From Dactylonectria macrodidyma (taxonomy: Eukaryota; Ascomycota; Sordariomycetes; Hypocreales; Nectriaceae): a stretch of 64,000 nucleotides of DNA. The notes below the pieces were generated by a model that saw only the letters and a list, made by a program, of their open reading frames with translations, had not been told where the DNA came from and made no database searches. This document shows positions 33,354 to 45,197 of this stretch, piece by piece. The position numbers were made by a program, and so were the translations under genes. The stretch is taken from assembly GCA_020744425.1 (NCBI GenBank), contig JAGMUV010000006.1, forward strand, positions 496,001 to 560,000, given 5' to 3'. Numbering within the stretch: position 1 is the first letter of the stretch; the number at the start of each line of letters is the position of its first letter.

Positions 33354-36300
33354 ATGTCTCGCCAGGCTGCCGCTCGCCTTTCCAAGTTGACCTCGTCGTT
33401 TTGGGCCTTCACCAAAGGCCGGCAGATCAACAACTCCAATGATGCCAGGCAATTTCTCCTTGCCTGCGATGCTGTTTGCCAAGAACAGACGCCGTTGAAG
33501 TGCATCGAGGTCATCATTTCGAGCACCCACGGACTGAAAGCGCTTGAAGCTGCTGTCCGCGCGCAGCTAGACTCGACCTTCATCAACCAGGCGGTTGCGC
33601 CCTTTCTCCATCGCCTCTCGGACCCTGGAGTTGCAACGCTCAACAATGGAAGATTCCTGCAGCAAATCTTGATGTCTATCCTTTTGCCGCGGTCTTTTTG
33701 GGCTGCCATGTTAGATGCCCATCACAATGGCTCGCTCAACGATGCTGGCTTAGAGGCATTCGCATGGCTGTCCCTTCAGATCGTGTCTAGCCAGAGGCTG
33801 GATCTGGAAGAACACAAACTGGATGTGAAGAATTTCATGAAGGCCAAGTCTCTTCTCGACTCTCATGCACACAGTGTGCGAAAGTTTGCATACCGAATTG
33901 AGAAGATGATCAAAATATTCACACCCATCTCTCTTGCAACTGTCGCAGCCAGCCCTGGTGGAAGACATGACAACGATTTCGAGGACTTCCGGCAGATATC
34001 CATTTACCCAACGACCGATGAACTTCTTTCCTCCCAAGAGCCATTCCTCCAGCGCCTCGACGACGTTTTTGACTCGCCGATGGAAACACGTGCACAAGTC
34101 TATCGCGACTGGCTCTACCGCCTGCTGAGAGAAGACATGCTCGCTGAGCTGAGAGAAGATCTCCAGATCGCCATGGGCAAGAAGCAGGGGAGGCGAAAAC
34201 CCACGTCTCTGGGCCAGCTGCGATTTACCCAAGTTGGCCCTAGCCCTGATCAACGGTCCAGTACCTTTACTCTCAATGTGGAGTTTGGCAGCGGCGTCTT
34301 CCCTCCTATGATGGCCTCGCCAGGAGCTAGAAAGAAATTCCTTGAGAAATCTAAGGCTTCGTTGCAAAATAGCCCGATAGGTGCTCTCTGTTGTGGTTCA
34401 GACATCATCGCCTTCGGATCACTCATCCGAGACATCAACATGCTTCAGCAGATGCCTCCAGTGGCTGGGATCAAGTTCAAAGACTCTGATGGTATGAAAA
34501 AGGCTCTGGAGGCACTTCTAGGTCCCAGAAGAGAGGAATTGAGATTTTATGTGGTTGATACGGCAATGTTCGCCTACGAGCCAATTCTCCAACGCTTGAA
34601 GGATATGGGCGAACTGCCACTAGAATCCCAAATTATCAACCCGAAACAGACCCCGGAGCCATATACACCACCAGCTACACTGCATCATCTGCTTCAGACC
34701 TCCAGAACTGCCTTTGAGAATGGTCTTGAAATGACACTTCCGCCAGAAATCTGCTCACGCAAAACAGTACGACTGCGAGGGGCACAGCTAGAGTCATTCA
34801 TCAACGGTCTGGGCCAGGAGCTGGCCCAAATTCAAGGACCTCCAGGTACTGGCAAGTCCTTTATTGGGGCCCTGATCATCTTGGCTATCATCCGTCTCAC
34901 CGACTATCGAGTTCTCGTCTTGACGTACACAAATCATGCCCTGGAACAGTTCTCAGAAGACTTGATTGACATTGGCATCTCCACTGATGACATGGTGCGA
35001 ATTGGTCCTAAGGCAACGAATCGAACCGAGATGACTCTGCTCAAGAACCTCAGCAAACAAAAAGACTTCCGATTAACCTTTGAAGAAAACTCTATCATCA
35101 ACGGACTGAAGCAGGAAGCTACAGACAATAGCCGACGACTACTGGATGTTGGAAGAATGCTGTCAGAAGACCGAGTTCGTATTGCTGATGTTCTCGAGCA
35201 CCTCGAGCTTTCTGAAGAGGATTCCTTCTTTTGGCCGGCATTTCAAGTTCCTGAGTCTCATGATGGCTTCAGAGTCATGGGCGCTAAAAATAAAGTTCTC
35301 AAATCTGACGGCTTGTTCACACACTGGATTCAAGGCAAGCCAATGCATCAACTTGGCAACTTCGTTCATTCCCTTGACCCTGCAGCTGCTTCGGTTTGGC
35401 AGTTGCCACTTGAGGTCAGATCATATTATGTGAACAAGTGGTCACAGGAGATTCGTGAGGAGCGAGTCCAGGAATATCTTTCACTTAGTGAGCGTGAGAA
35501 TGAGATCCAGGCGGGGATCAGCAGCATATTTGCCGAGCGAGACCGCCGAGTGCTGAAAAGCAAGAGAATCATCTCTTGTACTACAACGAGGGCTTCCATG
35601 TACCAGTCCATCATCAGCACTGCCAACTTTGATGTGGTCTTGATTGAGGAAGGAGGCGAAATCCTGGAGGCTCATATTGTTGCCGCGCTAAGCCCCTCGG
35701 TCAAGCAAGTCATTAATATCGGAGATCACAAACAGCTAAGACCAAAGATCAGCAATTTCAAGCTCAGCAAGGAAAAGGGAGACGGGTATGATCTCAATGT
35801 TTCTCTTTTTGAGCGACTGGTCTTGCAGGGTCACTGCTTTACCACTCTTCAAGAGCAACACCGTTGCCACCCAGAGATTTCTCGCTATGTTCGAATGCTT
35901 GCATACGAGGATCTAAAAGACACCCCAAATACACACAAGCGAGAGACTATTCGGGGTCTCACGGGCCGCGTCACTTTCGTGCATCACGAGCATCATGAAG
36001 AGGAGTTAACTGGGGCTAGGGAGCGTTGGGATTTGGGCAGTTCCAAGGGTAGCAAGAAGAACCTTCACGAAGCGCAGATGGTTCTGAGGCTGGTCAGATA
36101 CTTGGGTCAACAAGGGTACAAGTCCGAAAACATAGTTGTACTGACACCCTACCTTGGGCAGCTGTTTCTACTGAAGGAGACACTGCGAGAAGAGAATGAT
36201 CCATACCTGAACGATTTAGACTCGCATGACTTGGTTCGTGCGGGTTTAATGGCTGAAGCGGCAGCCAAGGTCAACAAGACGGCCTTGCGCCTATCCACAA

Positions 36301-39300
36301 TTGGTAAGTTCATTCGCAAGTAAGGCAAAGCTGATGCTAATAACAATAGATAACTACCAAGGAGAGGAATGCGACATTGTCATTGTTTCTCTGACTCGGA
36401 GCAATGCCTCTGGCGATATTGGCTTCCTCCACGCCCGAGAGCGATTGGTCGTTCTCATGTCGAGGGCAAGGAATGGCATGGTTCTCTTTGGAAACGAGCA
36501 CACATTTATGAAAAGCAAGAAGGGAGGCGAGATGTGGATGCAATTCTTGAAGGCATTGGATGAAAATGGATGCTTACGCGATGGCGTTCCGGTTCGATGT
36601 GAGAGGCATCCTGAGATTACAGTAGAATTAAAAAGCCCCGAGGATTTCGATAAGCATTGCCCAGATGGAGGATGCACAGAAATTTGGTAAGTACTTCGAC
36701 TCTCGCGACAGATCATGTGGCTGATCAATTCACAGTGGCGTTCCATTGAGATGTGGCAAGCACTCTTGCACTCGGCATTGTCACTGGGTCGCGGATCACT
36801 CCAAGGTTCCCTGCACAGAGCGCGTGGAGACGACGTGTCGCCGTGGCCACAAAACAAGGATTCCCTGCGGAAAGGCCAACCAAGCGTGTGGCAGCTGTGT
36901 AAAGGAAGACATGGAGACTCGACGAAGAGCGGTGCGAGACCTTGCGCTCGAAAAGAGGAGGTTGGAGCAACAAGACAAGTATCGCGAAGAGCTTCAAAAG
37001 CTGGAAGATCTGATTGATCATGAACAGCGGGTGAAAAAGTACGAATCCGAGGAGAAAAAACAAGGCGAGACACTTCGGGCCAAGACCGAGCAACTGAAGT
37101 CCCTCCGGGACGCAAAGGCAAGGAGTGACAAGGCCAAAGCCCAACAAGCAATGAACGCAGCCGGTCAATCGTCGGCATCATCCACAAAGCATCGCGAGGT
37201 CGTCAGTCCTGTCTCTAGTGAGGCTCGGGACGAGTGGGAGACCATGAAAAAGATGGACGGCTCTTGCAATGCAGCCATCGATAAGTTGATGGGCATGGTT
37301 GGCCTCGAATTTGTCAAGCGTCGTTTCCTCACCGTGAAGAGCAGCGTGGACACGAAAATCCGCCAGGGTCTGTCGCTGGATGGGGAGAGGTTCAGCTGTT
37401 CTCTACTTGGAAACCCGGGGACTGGTAAGTCGCACTCTGTTCCACTCTGGCGAGTCTAACCAGCCAAAGGAAAAACCACTGTTGCTCGCATCTGGGCCAA
37501 GTTCCTCACGACGGCAGGAGTCATCTCAGGCGACATCTTTGAAGAGACAACTGGATCAAAGCTGGCCAACAAAGGTGTATCCGGCTGCGAAAAGTTGTTG
37601 GAGGATATCAAGAACAAAGGCGGGGGTGTTCTTTTCATCGATGAGGCGTATCAACTTTCCTCAGGGAACAGCCAAGGCGGCGCAGCTGTTTTGGACTTTC
37701 TCCTTGCTGAAGTCGAAAATCTTCGGGGCCGAGTCATCTTTGTCCTTGCCGGATACAGCAAGCAGATGGAATCCTTCTTTGCTCACAATCCCGGATTCCC
37801 AAGTCGCTTCCCAATCGAGATGAAGTTTGATGACTACAGTGACGACGAGCTCCTCAGTATTCTTCAGCTACAGATCGATCGCAAGTACAACGGCAGAATG
37901 CAGATAGAAGAGGGCCCCCGCGGCCTCTACTTCCGCATCGCGTCTCGACGGGTTGGCTATAGTCGTGGCAAGGAGGGATTTGGCAATGCTCGAGCTGTCG
38001 AAAACTACGTGCAGTCCATGTTGGACAGACAAGCCGACCGATTGCGAATCCAAAGGCTTGCTCGTAAGCAGCCAGATGACTTGCAGTTGACTAGAGAAGA
38101 TATCATCGGGCCTGAGCCTTCTGTTGCTCTGACGAAGAGCGAGGCTTACCAGAAACTGCTTAAACTCTTCGGGTTGAAGGAGGTCAAAGAGATCCTCAAG
38201 GTTCTTTTGGATACGGTGAAGACAAACTACGAAAGAGAACTTGCCGAGAAGCCACTTGTTGAGTTTTCTTTGAACCGAGTGTTCTTAGGGTCCCCTGGCA
38301 CGGGAAAAACGACAGTAGCCGAACTCTTTGGCCGAATTCTCGTCGATCTTGGGCTGTTGTCAAACGGAGAAGTAATCACCAAAACTCCAGCGGATTTCGT
38401 CGGGTCGGTGCTAGGACAATCCGAGGCCCAGACGAAGGGGATCCTAGCGGCGACTGTTGGCAAGGTTCTAGTTATTGATGAAGCCTACGGTCTCTATGGT
38501 GGCGGGGGGCACAATTCTTCATCTGACATTTACAGGACAGCCGTGATCGACACTATCGTGGCCGAGGTTCAGAGCGTTCCGGGCGAGGATCGCTGCGTAT
38601 TGCTGCTTGGCTACCAGGACCAGATGGAGAACATGTTCCAGAATGTCAACCCTGGACTCAGCCGTCGTTTCCCGCTGAGCTCCGCGTTCGTGTTTGAAGA
38701 CTTTGACGACGAAGCTTTGTCCCAGATACTGGATTTGAAGCTAAACCAATCAGCCTTTGGCGCTACCGACCAAGCCAAACGAGTCGCCCTCGAGGTTCTA
38801 CGCCGAGCCCGAAACCGGCCAAACTTTGGAAACGCTGGCGAGATTGAGATTCTCCTGGGTAGGGCAAAGGAGAGTCATCAAAAGCGGTCCTCCGCCGGCA
38901 AAGTAAAGAGACGAGGCACCCTGGAGGCCGTCGACTTTGACGAGGAATTCGACCGAGCAGAAAAGGGCGGTACGGATATTCAGAAACTCTTTGAAGGCGA
39001 AATTGGCCGGACGAAGCTCATTGCCCTGCTTGAAGGCTATCAGAAGCGGGTCAGGGACGCCAAGATTCTCGACATGGACCCGGAGATCCCGTTCAACTTT
39101 CTGTTCCGCGGACCACCTGGAACGGGCAAGACCACGACGGCGAGAAAGATGGGAAAGGTCTACTACGACATGGGCTTCCTCGCCAGCACAGATGTCATTG
39201 AATGCTCAGCTACGGATCTCATAGGCTCGTATGTTGGTCATACCGGGCCCAAGGTTCAGTCCCTTCTCGACAGAGCTCTGGGAAGGATCCTCTTCATCGA

Positions 39301-40285
39301 CGAGGCATATCGACTTGGCGAGGGACACTTTGCGAAGGAGGCCGTAGATGAGATTGTGGACTGCGTCACAAAGTCCAAGTACCACAACAAGCTCATCATC
39401 ATCCTAGCCGGGTACGACAATGACATCAACAGCCTTTTGTCAACCAACCCAGGCATGTCAAGTCGGTTTCCGGAAGCCGTGCAATTTTCCCCGTTGAACC
39501 CTGAAGACTGCATTCAGTTGATGACTGGTGAGCTCGGGAAGAAAAAGAAGCATCTCCAATCCAAAAACAAGGGCCTCGACATGTCGTGTCTGGAATCTCT
39601 CGATGGTCCTTTCATCCAAGAGCTAGAGAGGAAATTCCACATATTGTCAGCTCAGGATGGATGGGCCAATGCTAGAGATGTCAAGCAGTTGTCAAAGGAC
39701 ATGTTCCGCTGCTTAGACCTCTCACGCGAGCCACTCATCTTACCTGAGGATATCGTGAACAAAACGATAGACTACATGATCAACGAGCGCAGAGGTAGAA
39801 TGACAAACATAAAGGGCCAAGTGGTCCAGGATCCCACAATGAGGCTGGTAGACCACCGTGCCGCTCCGCCTACGATCAAGACAAGCACATCAACAAAAGC
39901 CCAGCAAGACGATAGCAAAGATGAGCCATCAGAAAATTCTGGAGATGATGGATCAACTGCTGCCCACCTAGCAGTCCGTGATGCCGGCGTCAGCGACGAA
40001 GTGTGGGATCAGCTCCAGGCCGACAGAGAGAAGGAGGAGCGCGAGGAGGCAGAGTACCGCGACCTTCTCAAGGCGCAACAGACTGCGCGTGATGAAGATC
40101 GCGAGAAAATCGTGAGGCAGGTTCTCGCGGAGGAAGAACACCGAAAGAAGATTGAAGCTCAAAAGGCCAAACTACAAAAGGCAGGCCGTTGCCCTATGGG
40201 CTATGCGTGGATCAAGCAGGCTGGCGGCTATCGATGTGGTGGAGGGTCACATTGGATGCCAGATAACTTGGTTGAACAGCTATAG
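33354..40285 (+). CDS. SF1 helicase / NFX1 zinc region / triple CbxX-type AAA+ fusion protein
   Basis: Four predicted exons, 33354-36303, 36350-36686, 36736-37424 and 37470-40285, encode about 2263 residues. The helicase part resembles ZNFX1/UPF1-type SF1: Walker A GPPGTGKS at 495-502, motif II as LIEEGGE near 763 rather than DEAA/DEAG, GDHKQLRP near 790, and DNYQGEECDIVIVSLTRSN with SRARNGM after intron 1. A Cys/His region follows (CGKHSCTRHCH type, about 1075-1140), then a charged coiled coil to about 1250. Three AAA+ modules of the CbxX/CfqX (SpoVK-like) type have Walker A at about 1320, 1599 and 1873 and Walker B IDEAY at about 1378, 1659 and 1932. The C-terminus has another coiled coil and a small Cys motif (CPMGYAW...YRCGGGSHW). 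Likely an RNA- or RNP-remodelling ATPase; partners unknown. All four ATPase sites look intact. Confidence 0.88.
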
Positions 40286-40388
40286 TACTCACAATTTGAT
40301 TGGTAGGTGATGGTTACGCGAAGAGCAATACCCATAGACACAATATAAGAGACATCAAGAACAGGTCTAGGTATGTTACCAATTTGAA

Positions 40389-42156
40389 TCATACAGTCGT
40401 TTCCAAGTACACCAAAGCATTACCCCAGACCAACTGTCCGCCAGCAGAGCATGCTGTGTCTAACCAGAGAAACTTGTCCAGAATCTCAACGACCTCATCC
40501 CACCCCTGCACCCCAAGAGTGTTGGCATGCTTTGCCACAAGCAAGGTGTAGCCCCCCTGGAACTCTCCGCCCCAGGACGCAATGCCGCCAATAACCGAAG
40601 CCCATAGGAGCAACTGAGCCCTGGCTTCATCAAAAGCCGTCTCGGCCAGGATCTCAAAGTACAGTTTCTTTGTGAGCTGGCCGAGTGGCCACGGATCGGA
40701 GATGGGAAAGATGACACCGTAGCTGAAGATCATTATCGCGAGTAATTCGGCCTTGTTCTGGTCATCCGAGATGCACAGGAGCCGGTACTGCATCTCATTT
40801 CGAAGGCGGATGAAGTGGTTTACGTCGGCATCCATATTCGACATCTGCTTGATAAGTAGGCAGCAAACGCGCATATCCGCCACGACTTGCTTCAATGCAT
40901 CATGGACTATAAAACTATCTGGCTCCCAGAGTCCAAATTGGGCAATGGTGTCACCGTCTGGGGGCATGTTTGTATGTGGACGGAGGTCTACTCCTGGTCG
41001 TGTCAGGTTCAAACTTGCACGGTAGAGCTCCGACAGTTGAAAGTAATCAAGAAGCCCCGGGAGACTGTTCCCTCGCGTCTGTCTATCGCGGAGCAGCTGG
41101 ATGGCCATGCTTGTATGGTCAGGGGCAAACTGTAGCTGTCCAACCCAGTTGAGGCCGCCGACGTTCCGGACGGGTGATGAGAAGCCTCCGCGGTACCTTT
41201 GGGCGACGGGTATGGATGAGGAACCATCGTTTCGTTTCAAGGCCAGGGTCATGATGGCAAATAGGATCCCTTCCGTGACCATCCCCCGCGCCAGGGATTC
41301 GCGCACCGCCTCGGCCGTCTTGTTCTGCGCAATCATGAGCACTCGGGCGTCCTCCCGAGACTGCGTTTGGGTAAGGCGCTGGGTCGAACCACCGACCAAT
41401 ACGGCGTAGAACACGGCTTGCTCCAAGGTAGCTGAGCGGAAGAGAGCTACGTGCAGCGGCTCGCCTTCTTGTGTCTTCACGCCAAGGGTGGGCAAAACAA
41501 TGGTGAGTGCTGTTGACAAAGGGTTAGCCTGGGCTTGCAACCTATTTCCGAAAGATGGTTAGGTCTTGCCGTAGTGCCATATCCTCTGGGCGTCAGCAAC
41601 GCAAGATATTGGCCCCGGGAGAATGTTCACGTCAGGACATCTATGTACACGGGCTGGGTACCGAGAGAGAGCCCCTACACTCTGCGTTCTTATGCTGTCC
41701 GCGAATTCCGACCCCAGCATCCCGTCAGCCAAATTAGGATATCCGTCATTGCCGAAGTCACCAGGAATGAGTGACCCTGATGCTAGATTGTCTTCAGAAG
41801 AGACGTCCCATGATGGCGTACCGTCATCCCACGGCTTGGACACAATGGGTTTTGGGGCAACTGGGCGTAGATTTGTATGAGCAGGTTCATTTAGCGCCTT
41901 GGCAGTCCCTGTCGCCGCGGCTCGCTCTGCAGCTCGTCTCCGTCCTTAATTCCGTTAGTGAATCTTGATTAATGCATGTATAAGTGGTCGAAGGTGGTGC
42001 TAAGAAGGCGAGCATACTGCTTTCTCTTTGGTTCAATCGATTTTGCAGCCTGCGGCGGAGATTGGCATCGGTGACGCCAGCCCAGGCCTCGTCATGTCCC
42101 TGAGCCTTGCCGTGGCCCAGGGTGGCCGTCGTTACTGGCACGACCCTGTTTCCCAT
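40389..42156 (-). CDS. bZIP-like fungal transcription factor
   Basis: Minus strand, predicted exons 42156-42018, 41944-41662 and 41541-40389, about 524 residues. Exon 1 and the start of exon 2 join to give a basic region, NLRRRLQNRLNQRESRRRR, like that of fungal bZIP factors (N-x-x-x-Q-R pattern), though a leucine zipper is not evident. An acidic, Gly/Pro-rich linker follows. The last 380 residues are helical and resemble fungal regulatory domains, for example LLRDRQTRGNSLPGLLDYF. The second intron is uncertain: a GTACCC donor at 41661 with an ATAG acceptor keeps phase, but a GTGAAC donor near 41630 with a later CAG is also possible. The stop is only 103 bases from the helicase-AAA stop, on the opposite strand. 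Nuclear regulator by family; targets unknown. Confidence 0.65.
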
Positions 42157-42803
42157 GGTGGCAACTGACGTGAGGTTCTCACAAATATGGACACCTTGAT
42201 GACAGAGGAGGGGTCTGTTGTTCTTGTGTGTGGGTCTTGAACTCCCTTTATTGCCGTCGGCGTTTGTGCTATTGCCGGATATCAGAGGGTTATCATTCGG
42301 GGGCTAAATGCTGACAGCAGGGGAGCCAATAGCAAGAGTTGCTAGTTGTGGGAGGGTTGCAATCGCCGGCGTTCCTCTACTGGGACACTTGCATGTATCG
42401 AACCGGTTCAGGCTGACGGAAAGGAAAGCACAGGACAGACCGCAGCAGGAGCACATCCAGGTTTGATGTCTCTCTTCCTCGTGTTGTCGCAGTGCACGGA
42501 GTTGCCGCCCTCCTTCAATCCCCAGCCCGCGGTCGGGACCCGAAACTCGTCTCGGTGCATTAACTGCCTTGCGATGTCTAGTACATCTCTCTGGTATAGG
42601 GTTTAAATCACAGCATCGGACGAACTTCAAATATGAAAAAGACAGATAACATTGGATGTACGAACTCCACCCTAAGGCTCATCTCCAACTGACCAATGAC
42701 CATCTCGAGTACTCGAGAGATCTATCTCCATCTTGAGTCGCGCACCACGTCTTCAGCTCAGAATTTCAAGAGATTCCTTTTCACTGAGTCACAGATTTCT
42801 GTG
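42157..42803. other. Intergenic region upstream of the bZIP-like gene
   Basis: About 650 bases: promoter of the bZIP-like gene and 3' flank of the next gene. No supported gene. Around 42700-42740 there is a short palindromic stretch (CTCGAGTACTCGAG), possibly chance. Confidence 0.45.
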
Positions 42804-44422
42804 CTACTTACGTTTGAAAACTATCTGCAACAAGTCTGAATCAGAAACAACCGATCCCTCGGAAGTCTCAGCCTCGGCGTCGGTTTCACTCTCAGGGAAC
42901 TGATCAACGACAACGGGCATCCTGCATTGTTTGGAGGGAAACCTGACTCCATATCCACATCTCAGGTCAAATTTCAACAAATCGCATCTTTTCCAAGACT
43001 CTGGTTGTTGGAAATATAGCCTTTCCTTGCCATATGATCGGACCAGAGGTTCACAGATGAAGTCGACAGGTCGGTCTTGGTGAAACTTGAGGCAGTGGGA
43101 TCCCGAAAATTGATTTAGTCTCATCAGAGACCGTCTAAAGGGAAACCCCGATGTCAATCCTGTTTCCGGGTCGTGCATCTCTACTGTGATCCGTCGCAAA
43201 GATGATACAAAAAGAAAGTCGACCCTAATTGCCGCCTCAACTACACGAGAAAGCGTGGGCTGAAACTCAAACTCAGACTCATCAAAATCAGAGTCAGAGA
43301 ACTCCATCGGCGGAAGGTCCTTGGCACATTCGTCGTTGATCTGAACTAGAGTGGCCGTGTATTTTGTGATAATTTTTGCAAGACGATCGGGATTGGCATG
43401 CTTGCCACAACGCATATACAGCATGCGAGCCGTGTAATGCCGTGTGTTAAAATACGCAAGGTCAAATGGGTTGTCGGCGACGGTATCGATGTGTTCAATG
43501 CCCCCTAAGTTGGAATAGTGAGCAGGTTATACTGGGCAAAGCCTGAGAAATGGATCACATCAGTAAACTTACCTCGAAGTGTCTGTTGAATCGAACCAAA
43601 TGCTGACCACTCAGGTCCTGCCCATTTATCCACGCAATCTGCCGAGAACAGATTATCGTAGATGATGCGCCAAATCCAAGCACTAAAAAGCTCATCCGCA
43701 AAACCGTGCACCTCAACGAACATGGCTGCCTTGGGGCACAACGCCGTCAGCTTCGCCTGAGTTTCGCTATCGAGGGATTCCCAGGAGCAATTACGTGGAA
43801 GGACATTGGAAACAAATTGACTAATTGTGTTTCTCAGCGTTTGCCAATCATCGCTGGCAAGGAGGCAGTCCTTCGCGTAGATTTTGTCAAAGGCCTTGTC
43901 TTTCCAGCGTATGTCTTCTTCAACAGTACTGAACTCGCGAAATGGGGAGGCTGCGTTCATTCGGCGTTCGCAAGGCTTGGGTACGGAAGAACGGGGGTCT
44001 TCGGCAGAGGACTGGCCGATCTCGATGGGTGACTGGCTGACCGCAGTGGAGGACTGAGAAATGTTGGTTTGCACTGGAGGAATTTGCTGTGCTGAAGCAA
44101 CGAGCTGTGGTGAGGAAGCAACAGGGTTTTCCAAGGCCACGGGCGGCTCCTGAGCATCATGTTGTGTTTGGGGAGCAGGAGCTTGATCGTTGGAGCTCTC
44201 AGCTAGCTCAGCAGTTGCGGCTTGGCCGCTTTGCTGGACGAGGGCCTGTAGCTTGGCTCTCGCCATTGCACGAGTTTCTCGCTTGGGCGGCGAAGAGGTT
44301 GACTCAGAGTAGCTCTGTTCAGAAGACGCATGCTGGGGCTTGGTCACTTTGTGTCCAGATCTAGTGCCTTTCCGGCCAGAAGAGACCTTGGGCTCTTTCT
44401 TTTTGGTTTGCTCGGGCGGCAT
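42804..44422 (-). CDS. Hypothetical protein, Ascomycota-type, unknown function
   Basis: Two predicted exons on the minus strand, 44422-43573 and 43504-42804, give 516 residues. The first 170 are low-complexity and basic then Gln/Ser/Pro-rich (RKGTRSGHKVTKPQ; then repeated QSS and QSP), likely disordered. After that comes a folded region with FREFSTVEEDIRWKDKAFDK, SWESLDSETQAKLTALCPKA and FADELFSAWIWRIIYDNLFS. A second folded part follows the intron (PFDLAYFNTRHYTARMLYMR). The C-terminus is acidic and ends FKRK. The stop follows directly on AAACGTAAGTAG, which also contains a perfect GTAAGT donor, so a further exon cannot be excluded. Proteins of this build are common in filamentous fungi but no function is known to me. 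Confidence 0.62.
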
Positions 44423-45197
44423 TGCGGCAGGCAAAGAGCATGTCGTGGCTGCTGTCTGCCTGAACAAAATATCAGAGATGAGGGAGGAAATCACAACTTA
44501 AGTAGGTATGTGAACAAAGAAATGGGATGAAAAGAAGGGAGGAAAAGGTGTGGAAGAGGGTGAAAGTGAAGACAAAGAAGAAGGAGGTGAGAACAGGTCG
44601 CTAAGGTCTGGTCCGTGGGTATCTGTGCCCTATCCGTCATGGAGCCACATACAAACTAGCTCTAGCAGTAAAATTATCGAAGCCCAATTCGGAGTCCTTT
44701 GTTCTTTTGTCAAATAATTTGTCTGCCGCTGCCCGCTGGCACGTCCCTTTTGCCCCGGTCCGGTTGTACAACACCCCGGAATAGGAAAACATAGGCATCG
44801 CACATTTCGCCCAATACTTACGCTTGCCTTTCCAAGCATGCCAGCCGGAAAAGCTGTGTAAATTAAGGGATACACGACTGTCAAACAAACAGCAAAGTAT
44901 GAACCGGTGCTTACTTGAAGAGGCAACCTCTCACCGCAACTTGGCAGCAGGGTAAAGACGTTGGAAAATCATGGGCTTTATCCCAGCCTCCAACTTTGCC
45001 ATACTTCATACCTAACAGCCTAAGGCAGTTCCCTGACTAGTATAAATTTCACTCACGGCCTCTCATTTCACCACTTTTCTACCTTGGCAATCATTCGGTG
45101 TTTCATCTTCTCAAGCTCTCTGCGGGGTACTCTCCTCTCTCTCGTTGTCACTACAACTATATTCTCCCGACCCATCCCTTGCCTGTCGGACAACTTC
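44423..45197. other. Divergent intergenic region
   Basis: Spacer between the start codons of the hypothetical protein (minus) and the Hsp70-like gene (plus). It has purine-rich sequence near 44510-44600, the promoter of each gene, and no supported open frame. Confidence 0.45.
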
